NCBI GenBank assembly: GCA_902770845.1
Contig: CACXUV010000042.1
Location: 1-40,551 of the forward strand
Length of the DNA stretch: 40,551 nucleotides
Source of the DNA: an uncultured Prevotellaceae bacterium
Lineage (GTDB): Bacteria; Bacteroidota; Bacteroidia; Bacteroidales; Bacteroidaceae
Reading direction: 5' to 3'
Within the stretch, counting starts at the first letter, position 1. The number at the start of each line of letters is the position of its first letter. A program made the translations under genes and the position numbers. This document shows positions 32,859 through 40,551 of this stretch, piece by piece. Below the pieces are notes generated by a model, which made no database searches, had not been told where the DNA came from, and saw only the letters and a list, made by a program, of their open reading frames with translations.

Positions 32859-32884
32859 AACTGAATGTTTATGTTCTTCTTGCT

Positions 32885-33127
<243 letters not shown>

Positions 33128-33173
33128 TTAATTTTTTTAATTGTTTAATATTCTTATTATTTAATTCTCTTGA

Positions 33174-34229
33174 TTATTCATGTTCAGGTTCTACCCTTGC
33201 CAAGCCAATGAACACTGCCGAAAGCATGGTGAACACCATGGCCTGAATGAAGCATACCAAGCACTCGAGGCACATCATGAAGATGCTCATAACAACACTC
33301 AGGGCCGACATTGACAACTGCACGGCAACCGACTGAGCGGCAACGAGGAAGATAATGCACGTAATAGCCACTGCGATGGCATGACCGGCCATCATATTGG
33401 CAAAGAGTCGAATCATCAGAGCGAATGGCTTGGTGAAGATACCCACAAACTCAATAACGGGAATGATGGGAATCGGAGCCTTCAGCCATGTGGGCACATC
33501 GGGCCAGAAAATGTCCTTCCAGTAATGCTTGTTGCCTGAGAACTGCACAATGATGAAAGTGCACAGAGCCAAGAAGAATGTCACGGCAATATTACCCGTA
33601 ACATTGCCTGAGCCTGGAGGGAATGGAATGAGGCCCATCACATTGCACGTGAAGATGAAGAAGAAACACGTGAGCAGGTAGGGAGTGTACTTTTCGTAGC
33701 CTTTGCCTACGCCAGGCTTGATAATTTCATCGACCACATACATGACCAGCATTTCGATGAAGCCCACGAAGCCACCAGGCGCGTTGTCGCTGGCCTTGCG
33801 CTTCTTGTACCAACGGGCACTGAGCAACACACAGCACAGCAACAGGGCCACATTGATGAACATCACGGCCACTGTCTTGGTTATCGAAAGGTCGAGCACG
33901 GGTTCTCCGTTCTCCACAATCTTGCCTGCATGCTCGCCTTCGGTGGCAATGGCCAGGTTGTATGGTCCTTGCCGCAGTCCACTGGCATCAGCATGGTGTT
34001 CAAATTCCGACGAACAGAACACATGCCAGCCCGTAGAACTGTTGACGATGATAGGCAGCGGAATAACCAGCGACTTGCCATCGCCCAGATCGGTCACGTG
34101 CCAGTCGTGCGAGTCCTTGATATGCTCAAGCACCACTTCCTTGGCCGAAAAATCTTCTGCCTTCACCGCCGGCGTCACTGCCAAAAGCAAGAGAGCCATG
34201 CAAAGCAATCTTTTTAATGTATCAATCAT
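33174..34229 (-). CDS. atpB: ATP synthase Fo a subunit
   Basis: The protein has 351 residues, longer than E. coli AtpB because of an N-terminal signal peptide (to about AVKA at 21-24) and a roughly 90-residue extracytoplasmic segment before the first core helix. The essential Arg274 lies in KPFALMIRLFANMMAGHAIA; ILWPD-like and PIPIIPVIEFVGIFTKPF segments are typical. It forms the half-channels for protons next to the c ring. The N-terminal extension is a feature I associate with Bacteroidetes a subunits. It lies 52 bases before atpE and 16 after the small membrane ORF. Confidence 0.95.
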   Translation of the reverse strand: MIDTLKRLLCMALLLLAVTPAVKAEDFSAKEVVLEHIKDSHDWHVTDLGDGKSLVIPLPIIVNSSTGWHVFCSSEFEHHADASGLRQGPYNLAIATEGEHAGKIVENGEPVLDLSITKTVAVMFINVALLLCCVLLSARWYKKRKASDNAPGGFVGFIEMLVMYVVDEIIKPGVGKGYEKYTPYLLTCFFFIFTCNVMGLIPFPPGSGNVTGNIAVTFFLALCTFIIVQFSGNKHYWKDIFWPDVPTWLKAPIPIIPVIEFVGIFTKPFALMIRLFANMMAGHAIAVAITCIIFLVAAQSVAVQLSMSALSVVMSIFMMCLECLVCFIQAMVFTMLSAVFIGLARVEPEHE

Positions 34230-34245
34230 AATTCACAATTCATAA

Positions 34246-34515
34246 TTAGTGTCTCAGCGAGAGCGTGACCACCATCATTACCACATACAGGGTGACACAT
34301 GCAAGGGCAAAATGAATGGTGTCTGCTCTATTCTCTGTGAGCAACACATAGATGCCGACGACCGTGAGGACGAGCAACATACGTATGGTTGCCATGACGA
34401 GGTAGAAGTGAGGCAAATGTTCTGGCGAGCGGGCTTTCACAAAGTCGTAGCCTTTCACATAGGCCATGCCCAGCAGCAACATTAACAGAGCCAACAGATA
34501 AATCTCGATTCTCAA
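34246..34515 (-). CDS. small membrane protein in the atp operon (AtpI-like position)
   Basis: The protein has 89 residues with about three hydrophobic helices: 1-22 (IYLLALLMLLLGMAYVKG), 38-60 and 68-86. It lies between atpC and atpB, where Bacteroidales atp operons usually carry a small uncharacterised membrane gene. It may correspond functionally to AtpI, which helps assemble the c ring, but I see no sequence signature that proves it. Confidence 0.75.
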   Translation of the reverse strand: MRIEIYLLALLMLLLGMAYVKGYDFVKARSPEHLPHFYLVMATIRMLLVLTVVGIYVLLTENRADTIHFALACVTLYVVMMVVTLSLRH

Positions 34516-34537
34516 ACTGCAATTCTCAAATCTTGAC

Positions 34538-34771
34538 CTATTCGCTTATTTCAACGCAAAGCGACACCTCATTTTTCTGAACCTCAACGAATCCACCAAG
34601 AATGGCCAACTGCTGCCCGTCATATTCTACAATGCCTTTCTGCAATGTAGAAATAATGGGTGCATGGTTCTGCAGAATTTCAAAGTTACCCATTGTTCCG
34701 GGCACCTTTACGCTCTCGACCTCACCAGCGAACTCTACCTTTTCCGGAGAAACTATTTTCAACTGTAACAT
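34538..34771 (-). CDS. atpC: ATP synthase F1 epsilon subunit, short form
   Basis: The protein has 77 residues from the ATG at 34771. It contains the whole N-terminal beta-sandwich (MLQLKIVSPEKVEFAGEVESVKVPGTMGNFEILQNHAPI) and stops after VSLCVEISE. The C-terminal helical hairpin present in the about 135-residue E. coli protein, which inhibits ATP hydrolysis, is missing. Short epsilon subunits are seen in other Bacteroidetes, so this need not be damage. It begins 6 bases after atpD. Confidence 0.92.
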   Translation of the reverse strand: MLQLKIVSPEKVEFAGEVESVKVPGTMGNFEILQNHAPIISTLQKGIVEYDGQQLAILGGFVEVQKNEVSLCVEISE

Positions 34772-34777
34772 AGGCAC

Positions 34778-36307
<1,530 letters not shown>

Positions 36308-36355
36308 CTAATAATGTATTTTTTGAGTTATTGTTGTTTTAAGCTTAAAGATGTG

Positions 36356-36386
36356 CAAAGATACTATTTTTTTCTGAACTGACGAA
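36356..36386 (-). promoter_or_regulatory. promoter of the atp operon
   Basis: On the minus strand TATCTTTG (36356-36363) is preceded after 19 bases by TTCG (36383-36386), one mismatch from the TTTG -33 box. The leader to the atpD ATG is about 45 bases. Confidence 0.6.
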
Positions 36387-36476
36387 AATTTTTCCCGAAA
36401 AAAACTCACGAGAACACTTTTAGAGAAATTATCGCACTGAAGAATCATGACAGTCCCGCCTAGACTCGCCCCCCCT

Positions 36477-37328
36477 TCAAGACTGATTCCCGGACAAATG
36501 AAAATCCAAGAGACCATCCATCGGACTCTTCTGCACCTTTCCCAAGCGCATGCACTCCAGCGATGCTGCATGGGCCAGTTCTGCCTGATAATACCAAGCG
36601 ATGCTGCCAATAGCCGAAAAAGAAAGATCATTGCGTCCGTAGGCTGCCACATTGCAGCGCAAGAACTGACGAAAAGTGTCGACCACCATCTGGCTCAGTT
36701 CCGGATAGCGTGGCAGTTGCTTATATATAAATAAGGAAAGTGAGGCCAGCCACCGATTGGGCATAGGCTGCCTGTAAACGCGGTCCACGACATCGGCCAT
36801 GGTCATGGCACATTCGCTTTCAAATTGTTCTTTCAAAGCTTCAGGAAGCAATCCTTTATAGATGGCATTCAGAAAGTTACGTCCCAGCACCGCGCCGCTT
36901 CCCTCATCACCCAAGATATAGCCCAAGGGGGGCGTATTAGCCACAATCTGCTGCCCATCGTACAGACAGGAATTGGCCCCGGTTCCCAAGATGCAGGCAA
37001 TGCCTTCTTCGTGGCCGCATAATGCCCTGGCCGCACCAAGCAAATCGCTTTCGGCTTCCACGGCCTCAGCATCCAAATGAAAAGCTGTAGCCAAAGCCTG
37101 CTGCATGGGCTGTCGGAACTCTGGGCGCAGACCACTTCCGTAGAAAAAAACACGACTCACAGGCCCCACCTGAAGAGAGGAAAGAATGCCTGCGATTTGT
37201 TCTTCCGACTGGTGAAAGGGATTGATGCCCTCCGTTTGCAGTCGTTCCACCACCCTACTACCCTCAGTTTTCGTTCCTGCCAGGACCCAGTCGGTCTTGG
37301 TGCTTCCGCTGTCAGCTATCAGTATCAT
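36477..37328 (-). CDS. BadF/BadG/BcrA/BcrD-type ATPase, N-acetylglucosamine kinase-like
   Basis: The protein has 283 residues of the ASKHA fold. The phosphate-1 motif is ADSGSTKTDW (5-14), phosphate-2 is CILGTGANSC, and LGYILGDEGSGAVLGR is the glycine-rich block typical of N-acetylglucosamine kinases of the BadF group. Bacteroidales members are generally annotated as GlcNAc or amino-sugar kinases, perhaps for cell-wall recycling; the substrate is not proven. It lies upstream of the atp operon on the same strand, with 172 bases and a promoter between. Confidence 0.85.
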   Translation of the reverse strand: MILIADSGSTKTDWVLAGTKTEGSRVVERLQTEGINPFHQSEEQIAGILSSLQVGPVSRVFFYGSGLRPEFRQPMQQALATAFHLDAEAVEAESDLLGAARALCGHEEGIACILGTGANSCLYDGQQIVANTPPLGYILGDEGSGAVLGRNFLNAIYKGLLPEALKEQFESECAMTMADVVDRVYRQPMPNRWLASLSLFIYKQLPRYPELSQMVVDTFRQFLRCNVAAYGRNDLSFSAIGSIAWYYQAELAHAASLECMRLGKVQKSPMDGLLDFHLSGNQS

Positions 37329-37388
37329 TGTGCGCTGTAGAAGTTATTCGTTGTTACTATTCTTTTCCCCAATGCAGGGAAACGATTG

Positions 37389-37396
37389 CAAAATTA
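37389..37396 (-). promoter_or_regulatory. -7 box for the BadF/NagK-type kinase gene
   Basis: TAATTTTG on the minus strand, about 60 bases before the start. No consensus -33 box is found. Confidence 0.45.
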
Positions 37397-37487
37397 CGAA
37401 AAAAAATTGCAACCCACATGCTTTCAACGAACAAAAACGCAAAAAACAGCTTTAAACACCTATTTGCCAACAAACTTTGCTTTTTGC

Positions 37488-37518
37488 TTTGTCTTGTCAG
37501 CAAATCTTTGTACTTTTG
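37488..37518 (+). promoter_or_regulatory. promoter of the nhaC-like gene
   Basis: TTTG (37488-37491), 19 bases, then TACTTTTG (37511-37518). The ATG at 37543 follows a leader of about 20 bases. Confidence 0.7.
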
Positions 37519-37542
37519 CAGCCAAATCACGCAAAAGTCATC

Positions 37543-38814
37543 ATGAGGAAGGGATTTCTGGCATTATCGCCTTTGTTGGTGTTCATCGCCTTATATTTGG
37601 TCACGAGCATTATAGCCCGCGATTTCTACAAAGTGCCAATTACCGTGGCTTTCATGACAAGCAGCGTCTACGCCATCCTGACCACAAGGGGAAAACTGAG
37701 ACAACGCGTCAATGTGTTCAGCCGTGGTGCCGGTACGCCCGAGATGATGCTCATGATCTGGATTTTCATCCTTGCCGGAGCCTTTGCCAACACAGCCAAA
37801 ATGATGGGCAGCATCGACGCGACGGTGAACCTGACACTTTCGCTGCTACCTTCACAGATGTTGCTGGCAGGACTTTTTCTGGCCGCCTGCTTCATTTCGC
37901 TAAGCATCGGCACCAGCGTGGGCACCATTGTTGCCCTGACGCCCATCGCCGCCGGCATAGCCTTGCAGACGGGTGCCACCACCGCACTGCTCACAGCGGT
38001 GGTCGTGGGCGGCTCTTTCTTTGGCGACAACCTCTCCTTCATCAGCGACACCACAATTATTTCCACGCAGACACAGGGCTGCCTGCCCAGCGACAAGTTT
38101 CGCGTCAACTCGTTTATCGTGGCGCCTGCGGCCTTGGTCATCCTGGCTGTATATATCGCCATGGGACAAGGCATTACGATACCGACAAGCATTCCAAGCG
38201 TAGACTTCTGGAAGGTGGTTCCATATCTTGCAGTGCTCATCACGGCTGTCTTTGGGCTGAACGTCATGGCGGTGCTGGTGCTGGGCATTGTGCTCTCAGG
38301 CATCATTGGTCTCTGCAACGGTTCGTTTGGCATCTATGGCTGGTTCCAGTCCATGGGCGACGGAATCCTCAGCATGAGCGAACTCATTATCATCACGCTC
38401 ATGGCCGGCGGACTACTCGAAATCATTAAGCACAATGGCGGCATCGACTTCATCATCAGGCTCATGACCCGCCACATCAACGGCAAGCGCGGAGCCGAAT
38501 TCTCGATTGCAGCACTGGTGAGCATTGTCAATGTCTGCACAGCCAACAACACCGTGGCCATCATCACTGTGGGAGGCATAGCCAGGAAGATTGGCGAAAG
38601 GTTTGCGCTTGACCCGCGAAAGTGTGCCTCGCTGCTCGACACCTTCTCCTGCTTCACGCAAGGACTTATTCCATACGGAGCACAAATGCTGATGGCTGCC
38701 GGACTGGCACAGCTGAATCCGATAGCCATTCTGCCCTATCTTTACTACCCCCTCGCCATTGGCATTGCAGCAGCTGCAGCCATTGTGCTGCGCTATCCCA
38801 AACGTTATTCCTAA
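37543..38814 (+). CDS. Na+/H+ antiporter, NhaC family
   Basis: The protein has 423 residues from the ATG at 37543, with about ten to twelve hydrophobic helices. GTSVGTIVALTPIAAGIALQTG and GGSFFGDNLSFISDTTIISTQTQGC are characteristic of NhaC-type transporters, as is the repeated-looking NVCTANNTVAIITVGG and FTQGLIPYGAQ in the second half. It probably exchanges sodium for protons across the inner membrane; some NhaC relatives move organic substrates instead. The frame is open upstream, but that part overlaps the promoter. The next gene starts 6 bases after its stop, suggesting cotranscription. Confidence 0.88.
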   Translation: MRKGFLALSPLLVFIALYLVTSIIARDFYKVPITVAFMTSSVYAILTTRGKLRQRVNVFSRGAGTPEMMLMIWIFILAGAFANTAKMMGSIDATVNLTLSLLPSQMLLAGLFLAACFISLSIGTSVGTIVALTPIAAGIALQTGATTALLTAVVVGGSFFGDNLSFISDTTIISTQTQGCLPSDKFRVNSFIVAPAALVILAVYIAMGQGITIPTSIPSVDFWKVVPYLAVLITAVFGLNVMAVLVLGIVLSGIIGLCNGSFGIYGWFQSMGDGILSMSELIIITLMAGGLLEIIKHNGGIDFIIRLMTRHINGKRGAEFSIAALVSIVNVCTANNTVAIITVGGIARKIGERFALDPRKCASLLDTFSCFTQGLIPYGAQMLMAAGLAQLNPIAILPYLYYPLAIGIAAAAAIVLRYPKRYS

Positions 38815-38820
38815 AGAAAT

Positions 38821-39930
38821 ATGGACATCACGACTCGCAATTTCTTTCGCCTGCTACGCGCAGGAGCCTTTGCCGATGAGGTCGAGATAGAACCCATGTC
38901 GGCCTGGAAGTGGAAGCAACTGTATCAGCGGTCTGTTCTTCACCATGTAGCGGCGCTGGTTTTCGACGGCATCTGTCGCTGCCAAGACCAGTTTTTCCTG
39001 CAACTGCCCGACGGGCTCTATGACGCTTGGGAAAAGACAACCCAGCAGGCAGAACAGGAAAACATGCACACAATCACCCACCTCACACAGCTGTTCGACA
39101 CACTGGGCAGCATGCAGCTGCGCCCCATTCTGCTGAAAGGTCAGAGCCTTGCCACACTGTATGAACAACCCATGCACCGCATGCCTGGCGACATCGACAT
39201 TTTCTTTCCTTTCGACACGCAAGGACAAAAGGCCGACCTGTGGGCCCTGGAGCATGGAGAGAACGTGAGCCAGACAGACAAAAAACAGCTGAGCTATGTG
39301 TGGAACGGCATCACCGTGGAGCATCACCATCGCATGCAACGGCTCACAAACAAACTGCTGGAACACTTGCTGCAAGGCATTATAGAAAAAGAAATGCGCG
39401 AAACACCCGCCACCTACACCATAATTAATAACGCGCGCATAGAAACAGTTTCGCCAACCATGACCCTGCTGCTCATCTTGCTTCGCATTGCCCGATACAT
39501 CCTGAACGACGGCGTTTCGCTGAAACAGGTTGTCGACCTGGGCATCTTCCTGCGCAAACAAGGCGACAGGGCAGACTTTGTGAAGCTGCAAGGATGGTTG
39601 GAGAAACTGAAGATGGAAAGAATAGCACAAGTGGCAGGTGCTTTGCTCACACAGCTACTGGGCTTCGACGAGGACGAAGTGCCCTTCCTCTCAGACGAAC
39701 AGGATACCGACATTTCAAAGTTCATCCAGGAAATGACAAGCAACAAGCAGCCACAAAAGACAGAATGGAACTATCAGCAAGCCAACGGCATCTTTGTTCA
39801 CAACACCAACACATCGGCCATGATCAGGCAGGTGCGTCACTCCATGCGCTACTTCAGCTACTGCCCTTCAGAAGGCTTCACCAACCTACTCCACTCCTTT
39901 GCACATTCTCTTTCCGATGTAGAAGAATAG
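38821..39930 (+). CDS. NTP_transf_5-type nucleotidyltransferase family protein
   Basis: The protein has 369 residues. The core motif is LLKGQSLATLYEQP (104-117), followed by R120 and GDIDIFF (123-129), a nucleotidyltransferase active site with the paired acids. This matches the uncharacterised nucleotidyltransferase family PF14907, often found with polysaccharide or surface-glycan genes. The C-terminal two thirds are helical. The transferred nucleotide and acceptor are unknown. It begins 6 bases after the antiporter gene; that pairing suggests only shared transcription. Confidence 0.8.
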   Translation: MDITTRNFFRLLRAGAFADEVEIEPMSAWKWKQLYQRSVLHHVAALVFDGICRCQDQFFLQLPDGLYDAWEKTTQQAEQENMHTITHLTQLFDTLGSMQLRPILLKGQSLATLYEQPMHRMPGDIDIFFPFDTQGQKADLWALEHGENVSQTDKKQLSYVWNGITVEHHHRMQRLTNKLLEHLLQGIIEKEMRETPATYTIINNARIETVSPTMTLLLILLRIARYILNDGVSLKQVVDLGIFLRKQGDRADFVKLQGWLEKLKMERIAQVAGALLTQLLGFDEDEVPFLSDEQDTDISKFIQEMTSNKQPQKTEWNYQQANGIFVHNTNTSAMIRQVRHSMRYFSYCPSEGFTNLLHSFAHSLSDVEE

Positions 39931-39936
39931 GCACCG

Positions 39937-40248
39937 TCAGCGCTTGTCGGGTATGCCATAGTCGGCCCAGCGTTCCTGAGGGTAGTAGCCCTTGAGCATT
40001 TTCTTTGTGTCGGCATAAGCCGTCTTCACGCCGTTCAGCACATCATTCATGTGCTTCACCTTGGGCGACAGTTCCTCACGCAGACGGTCTACTTCAGCAT
40101 TGGCCTCTCTCAGTTGCTGCAAAGCTTGTTCCATCTCTGCTATTTCCTGCGTGCTGATGCCCTGCTCTCCGCGTTCGCCCACATGCTTGCGCAGTCCTGC
40201 CACAAGCTGACTGCTTTTCTCAATCTGAGTCTCAATTGTTTTCGACAT
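39937..40248 (-). CDS. small coiled-coil protein, unknown function
   Basis: The protein has 103 residues, highly charged and predicted mainly helical: EIAEMEQALQQLREANAEVDRLREEL (35-60) is a clear heptad-like coiled-coil stretch. It ends with YYPQERWADYGIPDKR, a tail I have seen in a family of small Bacteroidetes proteins of no known role. It is convergent with the nucleotidyltransferase gene, 6 bases apart. A TAATTTTG -7 box with a near-consensus TTCG upstream is present on the minus strand. Confidence 0.75.
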   Translation of the reverse strand: MSKTIETQIEKSSQLVAGLRKHVGERGEQGISTQEIAEMEQALQQLREANAEVDRLREELSPKVKHMNDVLNGVKTAYADTKKMLKGYYPQERWADYGIPDKR

Positions 40249-40291
40249 AATCTCAATTTTTTAGTGTTAGACAATAGAATGTTTTACACCA

Positions 40292-40322
40292 CAAAATTAA
40301 GAAAAAAAGTCGATTTTGCGAA
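40292..40322 (-). promoter_or_regulatory. promoter of the coiled-coil protein gene
   Basis: TAATTTTG (40292-40299) on the minus strand, with TTCG (40319-40322) 19 bases upstream, the same one-mismatch -33 box seen before the atp operon. Confidence 0.5.
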
Positions 40323-40424
40323 CGCTGCAGCAGTCAACATTTCAGTTTTTTTAATGCGAAGAACCCACTACACTTAACGTTTGTTTGCAATTCACAAACA
40401 ACAATAAAAAAGTCAAAATGAGTC

Positions 40425-40551
40425 AGCAATCATTTTGTTTTCATTTTGTTTTGACTACAGTTTTTAATTTGTTTTCGCGTCAAAAACAAACTGTTTTTCA
40501 TAGGAAAACAATTTGTATTTAGGCTGAAAACAACTTGTTTTTGCATCGAAA
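40425..40551. repeat. intergenic repeat block related to 7003-7106
   Basis: This AT-rich stretch shares several modules with the block near 7 kb: TTTTGTTTTCATTTTGT, AAAAACAAACTGT, GAAAACAATnTGTATT and CTTGTTTTTGCnnCGAAA, in the same general order but diverged. No gene is seen from 40249 to the window end. The block continues past the edge. Confidence 0.6.

Overview
The window looks like chromosomal DNA of a Prevotella-like member of the Bacteroidales. Supporting signs are the Bacteroidetes-type promoters (TAnnTTTG -7 boxes, several with a TTTG -33 box 19-20 bases upstream), the near absence of Shine-Dalgarno sequences, the trp gene order B-E-G-D-C-F-A, the atp gene order D-C-orf-B-E-F-H-A-G, the long QueA, lipoproteins with Bacteroidales-style lipoboxes, and galacturonate catabolism. 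I saw no rRNA, tRNA, transposase, integrase, phage gene or CRISPR array. Almost everything is housekeeping or conserved core metabolism.

Layout. 1-1783: the end of an unknown gene, a small lipoprotein, and a two-gene DUF2442/DUF4160 cassette enclosed by a 32-bp near-perfect inverted repeat. 1784-4939 (+): a tightly coupled RNA-processing operon of DEDDy 3'-5' exonuclease, RlmI-like rRNA methyltransferase and TilS. 4936-9775 (-): a YpfJ-type zinc peptidase, a TlpA-like thioredoxin, then nitroreductase, DUF2520 oxidoreductase, KdsC and Maf packed head to tail. A repeat-rich 470-base gap at 6883-7348 holds a candidate small RNA. 9951-10928 (+): a GNAT protein that may be leaderless. 11030-17615 (+): the complete tryptophan operon behind an attenuator with a three-Trp leader peptide; trpD is frameshifted and slightly shortened. 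17695-18816 (+): a membrane-anchored metallophosphoesterase.

18870-23439: QueA carrying an unusual C-terminal membrane-plus-soluble extension, MenA, an HD-domain hydrolase, an overlooked 50-residue membrane protein and an RluA-type pseudouridine synthase. 23542-26771: tagaturonate reductase and an FGGY sugar kinase, convergent, with a strong hairpin between them. 26981-28980: a lipoprotein and a Tat-like aldo/keto reductase with eight C-terminal cysteines. 29072-36304 (-): the full F1Fo ATP synthase operon, which contains an octamer tandem repeat (atpH/atpA) and a double-hairpin block (atpA/atpG). 36477-40248: a BadF/NagK-type kinase, an NhaC-type antiporter, an NTP_transf_5 nucleotidyltransferase and a small coiled-coil protein. 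The window ends in repeats related to those near 7 kb.

The best candidates for something new are the inverted-repeat-bounded DUF4160/DUF2442 cassette, the QueA fusion, the broken trpD inside an otherwise intact operon, and the repeat structures inside the atp operon.
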